Of a stretch of DNA of 37,885 bases, positions 8,284 through 16,431 are shown in pieces. The notes under the pieces are model-generated. The model saw only the letters and a list, made by a program, of their open reading frames with translations. It was not told where the DNA came from and did no database searches. Where the stretch lies: contig MWCA01000056.1 in the NCBI GenBank assembly GCA_002069785.1, positions 1 through 37,885 on the forward strand. Direction: 5' to 3'. This DNA comes from Lentisphaerae bacterium ADurb.Bin242. GTDB taxonomy: Bacteria; Verrucomicrobiota; Lentisphaeria; Victivallales; UBA1829. Position 1 is the stretch's first letter; each line of letters begins with the position of its first letter. The position numbers and the translations under genes are program-made.

Positions 8284-9597
8284 TTATACAGCTTCGGCAT
8301 TCACTTCCAGTTTCCGCCCGGCTTTTTTCACGACGAAATTCCGCAATTCCGGCTCGGCCGGATGATGAAGGATCGCCGCATACCGGAACGGCGACTCCGG
8401 ACGGGTGATGTTCACACGCACATTGTCCACCTGGACGTTTCGGGCATTGGCGATGTAGAAGGGCGCCCCGGAAGTTGCGTAATCCCATTCTCCGTATCCG
8501 TATTTCTCGATGTATTCCGGAATGGAATCGTATTCCATGGAAATGTTCGAGAAGCGGATTCCGTCGACGATGCTGTTTTCATTTGACTGAACGACGAAGT
8601 TCAATTTTGCTTTGCCGGTGATGTTGGAAAAGTGAATATTCCGGATCGGCGGCGCGGGAACGTTCGAGATTCCGCGGCAATGGGAGGAAAGAAAGACCGG
8701 ACATCCGCAGTCCATGTAGAGATTGTCGAAGGAGATGTTTTCGATGGTGCATCCGGGCGCGTCGTCGGTATTGAAGGAATAACGCGCTTCCAGGCAAACC
8801 GCCTTGGCGCTGTCCCGGATGATCATATTGCTGATCAGGCAATTCCGGATGGGGCCGGTTCCGACGCCGATGCGGAACGCGTTGCAGCCGGGAGTGCGGA
8901 GCTGGCAGTTCGTGACAACAATGTCTTCCAGGATTTTTTCCTTGTTTTTGAGGCGGTTCCGGCAGCAGCGGAACGTGATGCAGTCATCCTGGGTATCGAT
9001 GAGACAGTCGCTGACGATCACATGGCTGGAAGCATCGATATCGATCCCGTCGCTGTTCTGGATTTCCGGATTGTTTTTCACGCGGAGCCCGGAAAGGATC
9101 ACGTTGTCGCATCCGTAGACGAAGCAGCTCCAGTAGGGAGAATTGAACAGTTCGATATTGCGGATCGTGATATATGTCGATTCGCAGAGATAAACCATCT
9201 GGGACGGGCGGAAGAACCCTTTTTCCGTGCTGAACCCGAAGTGTTTTCCATTGCCGTCGATCCGTCCTCCGCCGACGATTCCCACATGGTCGACTTCCAG
9301 CGCCACGATCAGATGTTTTCCGTTCGCATGTTCCGGTTCGCAGACGGAGTTCTGCGGCCAGGCGTCCGGGGCATTGTAGTCATCGAAATTGTCCGATCCT
9401 TTCAGAACACAGGACGGCGGAAGATTCAGCGTGACGGAATTCCGCAGATAGATCGTTCCCGTCGTATAGATGCCGGCCTCAAAGAAAACCGTGCCTCCGC
9501 CGCTTTGCGAACAGCAATCAATGGCGGACTGGATTGCTTCCGTCTGGACTTTTCCCGTATCGGGAACCGCGCCGTAATCCTTGACCCTGACATTCAT
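8284..9597 (-). CDS. GH28-like (polygalacturonase-fold) cytoplasmic glycosidase, copy 1
   Basis: This 437-residue protein is a right-handed beta-helix of the GH28 type: RVKDYGAVPDTG at the N-terminus, GGGRIDGNG near 109-117, and runs of NCxL/SNIxI helix turns. The three acidic residues of GH28 are present as NSDG (D183) and QDD (D204, D205). The usual GHG-S-GS histidine motif is replaced by CNAFRIGVG (238-246), and no RIK motif follows. It therefore belongs to an atypical branch whose substrate may not be polygalacturonate. There is no signal peptide, so the protein acts inside the cell. The start at 9597 has AGGAG five bases before it. It lies 70 bases downstream of the glycosidase-like gene at 9668. 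Confidence 0.82.
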   Translation of the reverse strand: MNVRVKDYGAVPDTGKVQTEAIQSAIDCCSQSGGGTVFFEAGIYTTGTIYLRNSVTLNLPPSCVLKGSDNFDDYNAPDAWPQNSVCEPEHANGKHLIVALEVDHVGIVGGGRIDGNGKHFGFSTEKGFFRPSQMVYLCESTYITIRNIELFNSPYWSCFVYGCDNVILSGLRVKNNPEIQNSDGIDIDASSHVIVSDCLIDTQDDCITFRCCRNRLKNKEKILEDIVVTNCQLRTPGCNAFRIGVGTGPIRNCLISNMIIRDSAKAVCLEARYSFNTDDAPGCTIENISFDNLYMDCGCPVFLSSHCRGISNVPAPPIRNIHFSNITGKAKLNFVVQSNENSIVDGIRFSNISMEYDSIPEYIEKYGYGEWDYATSGAPFYIANARNVQVDNVRVNITRPESPFRYAAILHHPAEPELRNFVVKKAGRKLEVNAEAV

Positions 9598-9667
9598 GTG
9601 GACTCCTGTTTTTGATAATTTCGAGTTAAAAAGCCGCCAGAAGGATTCTGTTGATCCCTTTGTTCCG

Positions 9668-11284
9668 TCATAAGGAGCTGGTCCAATAATTGTTGCGGGA
9701 TTTCGCGGGCGGACTGACCGTGCTTTCCGCATGCTGCGCGTGATACAGCACGGTCAGTTCGTCAAACGCTTTTTCACAGAGTTTATCGGGCTTTCCTTCG
9801 TTCTTCTTGAGTCCGGCGTCGAGCAGCGCCCGGAGATAAACGATCCGCCAGCGCCAGGACTTCCGGCCCCATTCCGGCAGTTGAGCATCTGTTTCCTTCA
9901 GCAGGGCGAAAGCCTCTTCCGCTCCGGGGTCCTCTTGCGGCGGCTCAAGCGACCTCCGGGGCGGCTTTCCGGTCAGGAGTTCGGAAAGGCCGTCCCACGT
10001 GCGGATGTGATGATTGTCTTCCAGGATCGAAAGAGCCTTCATTACGGGCGCGGGATCATTCAAACCGAACTCATATCCAATGTATTTTTTCATGGTTTCG
10101 GAGGCGGGTGAATCCCGGCAGTAGAACTGGCTGTAAATCACTTTGGAAAAGTCTTCGAAAATTCCTTCCGAATACGGGAAGCCTCCTTGCAGAAACCGCT
10201 TTTGTCCGTCCCAGTGCTGCTGTTGCTTCCGCGCCAGGATGGAAGCGCCGAAGCCGCCCCACGGATACATTCCCGTCATGCTGATCTCCGGAAATCCCAG
10301 GAAGGGCTGTCCGGCGGGTTTCGGCAGAAATTCTTCCAGGAGGTATTCACAGAATTCCGGCGTTTTTTTCCGGCGTTCCAGCAACGAGTTCCATTCGGCT
10401 TCCCGGAACATCCATGCGGAAACGATGGTCCGGCAGTCCGGCAGAATGGATTTCAGGATTTTTTCGAGTTCGACGCAGAGTTCCGGGTAGGTTTGGGTCG
10501 CCCACGGCACACAGTCTTTGCAGCCGCATCCGCCCTGGTCGTACGGCCAGAAACAGAGGGAATCCAGTTGGAGTCCCGCATAGAAATTCCGGCAGAGGTT
10601 CCCGAATTGTTTCAGAAGGTATTCTTTTCCCTCCGGTTTGGAAGGACAGATCTGCGAATCATACCATCCGCCCCGGATGCCGTTTTCTTTTTGGGCGCGG
10701 AGAGGAGCCGGAGAGTCCGCGAAAGATTCGTTGACAGCATACAGACAGGTTCGTTTCATGCCCATTGCTTTGGCGGTTGCCGCAAAGGTTTTCAGGCGCT
10801 CCCGGAAGGCGGCGGATTCCGGATCGTCGAAGTTGCGGAAATGGTGCAGATCGTACCAGAAGACGAAGACGTTGAAGCCCCAGAGCGCAAGGTCCGTGAT
10901 GTATTCGCAAACCTCCTCCATGGGCGCACTATGGTAGAAGTTCTGGAAGTGAACCGCAAAATAGATGCCCCGGAAAGGTTTTTCGGGCGCGAACATCCCA
11001 TGGCCGTCCCAGGGAATCATACCGTCTTTTCCGTAGACGGATTCATGGAGGAAGCGTCCCGCCCCGCAGACCAGTTCCGACCGGTCCGCGGCGGAAATCA
11101 CCGTGCGGGAAGCGGTTTTTTCGACCGAAAAAACTCCCGGCGGAAGGGCCGGATCGAGCCGTGTTTCGAGGGTGAAGTCCGGCGCGTCGGCGGAGATGTG
11201 TATGCCCCGTGCGGAAAAGCGTTTTTCCAGCACGCCGGCAAGCTTTTTTTCGTCTGAAACGATCCGGAGACTTCGCACTTTCAT
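9668..11284 (-). CDS. TIM-barrel glycosidase-like protein (GH67/GH20/DUF4838-like)
   Basis: The 538-residue protein has an N-terminal mixed domain ending in SELVCGAGRFLHE. This resembles the non-catalytic N-terminal domain of GH67 and GH20 enzymes (typically 'YGxxxLL'). A barrel follows, starting FRGIYFAVHFQNFYH with ITDLALWGFNVFVFWYD. A cysteine cluster, GGCGCKDC, near residue 255 recalls the C-x-C-x2-C segment of DUF4838 proteins. No signal peptide is visible, so it is probably cytoplasmic. The start at 11284 has GAGGAG eight bases before it. It lies 12 bases after the ceramidase-like gene in the operon. A glycoside hydrolase acting on an imported oligosaccharide is likely; the family assignment and catalytic residues are uncertain. 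Confidence 0.55.
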   Translation of the reverse strand: MKVRSLRIVSDEKKLAGVLEKRFSARGIHISADAPDFTLETRLDPALPPGVFSVEKTASRTVISAADRSELVCGAGRFLHESVYGKDGMIPWDGHGMFAPEKPFRGIYFAVHFQNFYHSAPMEEVCEYITDLALWGFNVFVFWYDLHHFRNFDDPESAAFRERLKTFAATAKAMGMKRTCLYAVNESFADSPAPLRAQKENGIRGGWYDSQICPSKPEGKEYLLKQFGNLCRNFYAGLQLDSLCFWPYDQGGCGCKDCVPWATQTYPELCVELEKILKSILPDCRTIVSAWMFREAEWNSLLERRKKTPEFCEYLLEEFLPKPAGQPFLGFPEISMTGMYPWGGFGASILARKQQQHWDGQKRFLQGGFPYSEGIFEDFSKVIYSQFYCRDSPASETMKKYIGYEFGLNDPAPVMKALSILEDNHHIRTWDGLSELLTGKPPRRSLEPPQEDPGAEEAFALLKETDAQLPEWGRKSWRWRIVYLRALLDAGLKKNEGKPDKLCEKAFDELTVLYHAQHAESTVSPPAKSRNNYWTSSL

Positions 11285-11296
11285 TTCATCGTCTCC

Positions 11297-12745
11297 TCAA
11301 AAGAGCGCGTTGATGGTGTCCACAGTGATGTCGGCGAGCCGGTACCCGCCGTCGGAACCGACCTGTCCGTTAATGATGAGTCCGCCGTAGCCGCCGAGCT
11401 TTTCCGCGTCCGGGCTGGGGAGATAGCCCGCCGGACGGTCCGCGCCCGCCGAAAGCTGGACAAGGAACGTCTGCGCCGCTTTGCTGCGGGCCTTGATGAT
11501 CTGCCCGTAAGAGAGGTACAGTTCGAACGGGTTGTTCGCGATGGCGACGTCTCCGAGACGGACGACGTTCATATCGAAGGAAAGTTCCGGATGCTTCCCC
11601 TGATCTTCATACCGTTTGATGACCGCCTGCGCGTTCTTGATGAGCACGAAATGATGCAGCTTGCTGTCATAGGGGCCGTGTCCGTCGAGTTTTTCATTGG
11701 CATGGGTTTCCGCGCAGAAGTCCGCGAAGGCTTCTTTTTCGGGCTGGATGGCGACGAGGCGTTCCAGCTCGGCTTTGGCCGCAACATACTCCGGATAGGA
11801 GGCTCTGCGGCGGGGCAGGACGACCCGTTTGACCGTATGCTTGAAGACCGGTGAAAAATCGGGCTTTTCCAGCACGGCGGAGCGAACCGCTGTCAGGAGG
11901 CGTTCCGCCATGACCGCAACGCCGTCCTCGTGCCAGAAATCCGGTTCCGTGGCGTAGTGGCGGACCAGGTCTCGCGGGGACTGGCATCCGGCGGGGCTGA
12001 TCTGGTAGATCATGTGGAAATTTTTGCCGAACTCTTTTTTCAGCAGTTCACGCGCAGCTCCGGCGAAGTCGGAGGAAATCTTGTAGGTGGACTCCATGAT
12101 CTGCGACGGACAGGCCGTGTTCAGGAACATGCCGGTGGGCTTGCCGGATTTGTCGACCGTGAAGAGCATGTCGACGCCGGAATCCTCGCCGGCCTCCATG
12201 CCGATAAAGTCGCGGCGGGTGGTGTCGCCGTACATTTCGGCCTTGCCGTTGGAATAAACCGCGCGGCGGCAGTGTCCGACGCGGGCATTGCCGAAGCCGC
12301 GCAGGATGCCGCCGGGCTTGCGGCTGCGCCACGCATTCACGATGTTGTCCGCGATCAGCGGCAGAACGAATTCGACGTATTCATCGGCCGTGAGGGCGCC
12401 GCTTGCCGCTTTGCGCCAGCTGTTGCTGAGTCCGACCGTGGCGGTGGAAGGGCCGTTGTGCGTATGGATCGCGTTCAGGAATATCTTGTCCGGCTGGATT
12501 TCCGGTTCCCGTTTCGCCACTTCCGCACGGACCCGCTTGTGGAAATCCTCCTGGAAATTAACCAGGTCGAGCGAAGCGGTGAGGAACTGTTCCTTTCCGT
12601 CGGAAAAAGCGGCGGCGACGCATTTCAGACGGGAGTGGATTCCTGTCGCGATACGGGCGTAATACTGTCCGTATAGCTCGATTTTTTTGTCGGTGACGGG
12701 AGTGATGTCGGTTTCGGACCAGCCGATGAGAAGTGTTCTGTCCAT
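11297..12745 (-). CDS. Neutral ceramidase-like hydrolase domain protein
   Basis: The 482-residue protein starts LLIGWSETDITPV, the opening of the neutral/alkaline non-lysosomal ceramidase N-terminal domain. FLNAIHTHNGPST near residue 95 carries the expected metal-ligand histidine motif, and ISPAGCQSPRDL follows in the middle. Real ceramidases are secreted and about 650-700 residues long. This protein is shorter, lacks a signal peptide and lacks the C-terminal immunoglobulin-like domain. Many such proteins in Lentisphaerae and Planctomycetes sit in sugar loci and have no known substrate. It may remove an acyl or amide group from a modified sugar. It lies seven bases before the MFS gene's stop in a tightly packed operon. 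Confidence 0.68.
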   Translation of the reverse strand: MDRTLLIGWSETDITPVTDKKIELYGQYYARIATGIHSRLKCVAAAFSDGKEQFLTASLDLVNFQEDFHKRVRAEVAKREPEIQPDKIFLNAIHTHNGPSTATVGLSNSWRKAASGALTADEYVEFVLPLIADNIVNAWRSRKPGGILRGFGNARVGHCRRAVYSNGKAEMYGDTTRRDFIGMEAGEDSGVDMLFTVDKSGKPTGMFLNTACPSQIMESTYKISSDFAGAARELLKKEFGKNFHMIYQISPAGCQSPRDLVRHYATEPDFWHEDGVAVMAERLLTAVRSAVLEKPDFSPVFKHTVKRVVLPRRRASYPEYVAAKAELERLVAIQPEKEAFADFCAETHANEKLDGHGPYDSKLHHFVLIKNAQAVIKRYEDQGKHPELSFDMNVVRLGDVAIANNPFELYLSYGQIIKARSKAAQTFLVQLSAGADRPAGYLPSPDAEKLGGYGGLIINGQVGSDGGYRLADITVDTINALF

Positions 12746-12752
12746 GGTGATT

Positions 12753-13997
12753 TTATCCTTCTTTTGATGACGTTGTCTTATGGGCGTATTTGGATGCGTA
12801 AAACATGATGGGAATCAGAAGCAGGAAAAGCACGCCGGAAGTGAGGAACACCGCGTTGATTCCGGCAAGGAAGATGACCCCTCCTCCGAGGAGGGCCGCG
12901 ATCAGGATTCCGAACATCCGCAGGCTGGAAGCCATCCCGAACAGCGTCCCGCGTTTTTCCGGCGGGGAAATGCGGGAAAGAAGGGTCTGGAACGCGGGTT
13001 CCAGTCCGCCCGCCGCGAAGAAGTGGAAGAACCGCGCCGAACCGAGCATGACGACGTTGACGGCATAGGCCTGAAAAACCATCGTGCAGGCGGCGAGGAT
13101 GGTGGCGGGCAGGGCGATCTTCGTGGGCGAATAGCGGTCGCAGAGTTTCCCGATCAGGATTCCGGAGAAGAATCCGCCTAGGGCGGCGAGCGCACAAATC
13201 CATCCGGTGTACCGAATGGCGTTCGCCGTTCCTCCGACCTTTTCGACCAGAATCGCCAGGTACGGTTCATCCAGGCGGCGCGCCATTCCCATCACGATGA
13301 AGAGAATCAGCAGAATCCAGATTCCCCAGGAATACCCCTTCCACATGTCAAAGAATCCCGGCTTTTTCTCCTCCTTCGCGACCGGCAGGGGGCGCGTGAA
13401 GTTTTCCCGGACGAAGACGTGCACCAGCACGCCGCCCGAAAGGAAGGAAAGTCCGCAGATCACGAACGCCCAGAAATAGCCGAAGGTGTTCACGACCAGC
13501 GCGCCTCCCAGAAAGCCCAGCATGTTGCCGCTCCAGATGGCGGTGCTGAGGGTTCCGAGCGCGAACCCCTGTTTGTCCTCCGGCGTGTTGGTGACGACCA
13601 GCGTCTGCGCCGCCGTGACGGTTCCGGAGAAGGCGGACACCACGAAACGGATGGCGATGAACCAGACCACATTCGGGGCAAAATAGAGCAGGGGAAACAG
13701 AAACGAGGTCACATAATACGAGCGCAGCAGCATGAGCTTGCGCCCGTATTTGTCGGCGAGGATTCCCCAGATCGGAGCGGAAAGACAGAAGCTGAAGAAG
13801 CCGAAGAACGTCAGCGCCGAAATCCACAGTCCGCATTCCTGGGGATTGACCAGATGGTAATGATCCCGGAAGAAAAGCGGAATGAATGGTGTGATTCCGG
13901 CGAATCCCGCCATGGCGAGAATCTGGGAAATCCAGATGAAGGTCAGATTCCGTTTCCAGTCGATGCACGGAGAAGAGATGCTTAGAGCTGAATCCAT
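12753..13997 (-). CDS. MFS transporter
   Basis: A 414-residue protein with about twelve hydrophobic segments. It carries the MFS motif A, GILADKYGRKLMLL (about 78-91), after the second helix, and a related GKLCDRYSPTKIAL after the eighth. The layout resembles DHA1/sugar-proton carriers. It is an inner-membrane protein and the only transporter in the nine-gene operon, so it probably imports the sugar or short oligosaccharide that the cytoplasmic hydrolases process. The start at 13997 overlaps the end of the oxidoreductase gene by 16 bases. An efflux role is possible from sequence alone, but the catabolic context argues for import. Confidence 0.88.
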   Translation of the reverse strand: MDSALSISSPCIDWKRNLTFIWISQILAMAGFAGITPFIPLFFRDHYHLVNPQECGLWISALTFFGFFSFCLSAPIWGILADKYGRKLMLLRSYYVTSFLFPLLYFAPNVVWFIAIRFVVSAFSGTVTAAQTLVVTNTPEDKQGFALGTLSTAIWSGNMLGFLGGALVVNTFGYFWAFVICGLSFLSGGVLVHVFVRENFTRPLPVAKEEKKPGFFDMWKGYSWGIWILLILFIVMGMARRLDEPYLAILVEKVGGTANAIRYTGWICALAALGGFFSGILIGKLCDRYSPTKIALPATILAACTMVFQAYAVNVVMLGSARFFHFFAAGGLEPAFQTLLSRISPPEKRGTLFGMASSLRMFGILIAALLGGGVIFLAGINAVFLTSGVLFLLLIPIMFYASKYAHKTTSSKEG

Positions 13998-15112
13998 TTT
14001 CCACTCTCCGCCGATTCTTTGACCTTTTCAAGAAGGATCTGGATGCGGACGCCCTGGTCGAGGGCGGGACCCTGCGCTTTTCCCTTGTGGACGGAGTCCA
14101 GGAAGGTGTAAAGACAGTGCATGTGTCCGCGCAGCCAGCCCATGGGAGCTTTCGGCGTGGGGAACCCGGCGGGCTTGTCGTAACGCTGTCCGCAGTCGAT
14201 GGCCGTCCAGCCGCGCACGCCGCCGATGGGGGAACTCTTCGCGGCAGCGTCATAATAATAAAGACGGTGCAGGTCCATGGGGACCATTTTCAGGGCGCCC
14301 CTGCTGCCGTAGATTTCGAATCCGATCTCATCTTCCGCTCCGGTGGCGATTTTCGAGGCGGAGATGACGCCGCAGGCGCCGTTGGGAAGGCGGACGGTCG
14401 CGATCATGTTGTCCTCGGCGTCCACCTTGACCGGCCTGGCCGGATCGTCGGCGGAGGGCCGTTCCGGATAGGCGATGTGCGTGACGGCGGAGAGCGCGGC
14501 AAAATCGCCGAGCAGATGGTTCATCAGGTCGAGGATGTGACTGCCGAGGTCGGCGACGACTCCGCCTCCGGCGTCCGCGGAGAGTTTCCACTTCAACGGC
14601 GCTTTCGGATCGGCGCTGCCGGAATGGAGATAGAAGCCGCGGAACTCAAGGATTTCGCCCAGCAATCCTTCCCCGATCATCTGTTTCGCCCGGAGAGTGA
14701 CCGGAAAGAAGCGGTTCTGGAGGGTCATCTGCGAGACGCCTTTGTAGTCTTTGAGAGCTTCCCGGATTTTCAGGGCTTCGCCGAGCGTGGCGGTGAGAGG
14801 CTTGTCGCAGTAAATGTGCTTGTTGTGCTTTATGGCGGACATCAGGGCGTCGAAGTGGAGATGGTTCGGGGTGCAGATGTCCACGATGTCGATTTCGGGA
14901 TTTTCGGTGATTTCGCGGTAGTCGGCCGTTGCGTATTCCGCGCCGACTTGCGCCGCTCCCTTTTCGGCGGTTTCCGTGCGGGAAGTGCACACGCCGGTGA
15001 TTCTGCTTTTGAATTCCTTCTGGTCATAAAACAGAGGGATGTTCAGGTGTCCGTAGGCGTGAACCTTTCCGATGAACCCGAACCCGACCATTCCGACATT
15101 GTAAACTTTCAT
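13982..15112 (-). CDS. Gfo/Idh/MocA-family NAD(P)-dependent oxidoreductase
   Basis: The 376-residue protein begins MKVYNVGMVGFGFIGKVHA, the Rossmann dinucleotide-binding motif. CDKPLTATLGEA (about 101-112) is the family's conserved D/EKP segment, and ADLGSHILDLMNHLLGDF (about 190-207) holds the catalytic histidine region. These enzymes oxidise or reduce sugar, inositol or amino-sugar carbons. The start at 15112 is supported by GAAAGG and by the four-base overlap with the stop of the GH28-like gene upstream. Paired with the aminotransferase in the same operon, it could form or consume a keto-sugar. The substrate is not predictable from sequence. Confidence 0.9.
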   Translation of the reverse strand: MKVYNVGMVGFGFIGKVHAYGHLNIPLFYDQKEFKSRITGVCTSRTETAEKGAAQVGAEYATADYREITENPEIDIVDICTPNHLHFDALMSAIKHNKHIYCDKPLTATLGEALKIREALKDYKGVSQMTLQNRFFPVTLRAKQMIGEGLLGEILEFRGFYLHSGSADPKAPLKWKLSADAGGGVVADLGSHILDLMNHLLGDFAALSAVTHIAYPERPSADDPARPVKVDAEDNMIATVRLPNGACGVISASKIATGAEDEIGFEIYGSRGALKMVPMDLHRLYYYDAAAKSSPIGGVRGWTAIDCGQRYDKPAGFPTPKAPMGWLRGHMHCLYTFLDSVHKGKAQGPALDQGVRIQILLEKVKESAESGKWIQL

Positions 15113-16413
15113 GAGACCTTTCCATGGATGCTGTTGGGCTTTCCGAAACGGCAGCATGTCGTTTCCGTATCAGGGGAATATACAGCGGAAACCCCGTATT
15201 TCCAATTCGGAGAGTCATTTTGCCACTGGATTCCGACGCGGTCGAAACGGACCCTTTCGGTGTTCTCCAGGTAAAACGCGGAAGGATGGTACTCCACGGG
15301 AATATATTTTTTGCGGTCTTCCCCGGCGTTGAGATGATCGCCTTCGCCGGCACAGACGAGTTCGACGTCGGCAAGCGTCACATCGCAGACCGGATTGCCG
15401 CGGTTGCCGGTGATATAGGAGCCGCGCGTGACCGTGCCGCGAAGATGGTTGAAGCTGATCCGGCGGATGGGCTTGCCGAGCGGTTGATCCTGCGGTCCGA
15501 GGTTGTGGGTCTTGACGACGATGGCGCGTTCCGCCTCGATTATCAGGTTGCTCATCGAAATGTCTTCGATCCCGACCCCCTCGCTTCTTTCGGAATACTG
15601 CGACACGAAACAGATCGCGGTCCGCGAATGGTGGATGATGATGTTGCTGATGGTGCAGAACCGGACCAGTCCGTTCCCCACGCCGATGCGGAAGGCGTTG
15701 CAGCGGGTGTGAAGCAGGCAGTTCGTGATGGTGACGTATTCGCAGGGCTTCGGATTTTTGAGCGGCGCGGAATAGCCCCGGAGCGTGATGCAGTCGTCGC
15801 CGGAGTCGATGATGCAGTCGCTGACCGTGACGAAGCGGCAGCAGTCGATGTCGATGCCGTCGCCGTTGTGCGTGCGCTGGTCGTTGTAAATGCGGAGGCC
15901 GCGGATGTTCACATGCTCGCAGCCGTGCAGGAAACAGGTCCAGTAGGGGGTGTTGTAAAGCTCCACGTCCGTGAGCGTCACGTTTTCGCACTCGCACAGG
16001 AAAATCATTTGTCCGGGCCGCCATTCGGGCCACTGGAAGACGTGATCGTATTGCGGATGCGGCTCGTTCATGAAGGCTTCGCGATGGCCGTCGATGCGTC
16101 CGCCGCCGCGGATTACGATATTATGCTGCTCCACGGCGGTGATGAAGTGCGCGCCGCTGACTTTTTCCATGGCGAACACACGGTTCTGCGGACAGAAGTC
16201 GTCGGCGTTGTAATCCGTCCGGTCGGGGCTTGCTTTCAGGATCGCGCCGGGCGCGAGTTCGAGCCCGCCGTTGGATTTCAGATACAATGTGCCGCTGAGA
16301 TAGACGCCCGGCGGGAAAAAGACCATTCCGCCCGCGTCGATCGCCTTCTGAATGGCGGTGGTATCCCTGGTTACGCCGTCGCCGGCCGCTCCGAAATCTT
16401 TGACGTTGTTCAT
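15109..16413 (-). CDS. GH28-like cytoplasmic glycosidase, copy 2
   Basis: A 434-residue right-handed beta-helix protein of the GH28 type. NGDG (183-186, D185) and GDD (D206, D207) keep the catalytic acids. CNAFRIGVG replaces the usual histidine motif and there is no RIK, as in copy 1. The N-terminus (MNNVKDFGAAGDG) has no signal peptide. Its first 59 residues are almost the same as those of copy 3, and the DNA there is also strongly conserved, although the rest has diverged. The ribosome-binding site is AGGAG, about eight bases before the start. It lies 18 bases after copy 3 and overlaps the oxidoreductase start by four bases. It probably cleaves a glycosidic bond in an imported oligosaccharide. 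Confidence 0.82.
   Translation of the reverse strand: MNNVKDFGAAGDGVTRDTTAIQKAIDAGGMVFFPPGVYLSGTLYLKSNGGLELAPGAILKASPDRTDYNADDFCPQNRVFAMEKVSGAHFITAVEQHNIVIRGGGRIDGHREAFMNEPHPQYDHVFQWPEWRPGQMIFLCECENVTLTDVELYNTPYWTCFLHGCEHVNIRGLRIYNDQRTHNGDGIDIDCCRFVTVSDCIIDSGDDCITLRGYSAPLKNPKPCEYVTITNCLLHTRCNAFRIGVGNGLVRFCTISNIIIHHSRTAICFVSQYSERSEGVGIEDISMSNLIIEAERAIVVKTHNLGPQDQPLGKPIRRISFNHLRGTVTRGSYITGNRGNPVCDVTLADVELVCAGEGDHLNAGEDRKKYIPVEYHPSAFYLENTERVRFDRVGIQWQNDSPNWKYGVSAVYSPDTETTCCRFGKPNSIHGKVS
16237..16413 (-). repeat. Duplicated N-terminal segment (second copy at 17575-17751)
   Basis: The first 177 bases of GH28-like copies 2 and 3 are about nine-tenths identical, including many third-codon positions, and residues 20-59 are identical in both. 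The genes differ much more beyond this point. This fits a recent partial duplication or gene conversion. Confidence 0.7.
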
Positions 16414-16431
16414 CCGAAAATCTCCTGTTTT

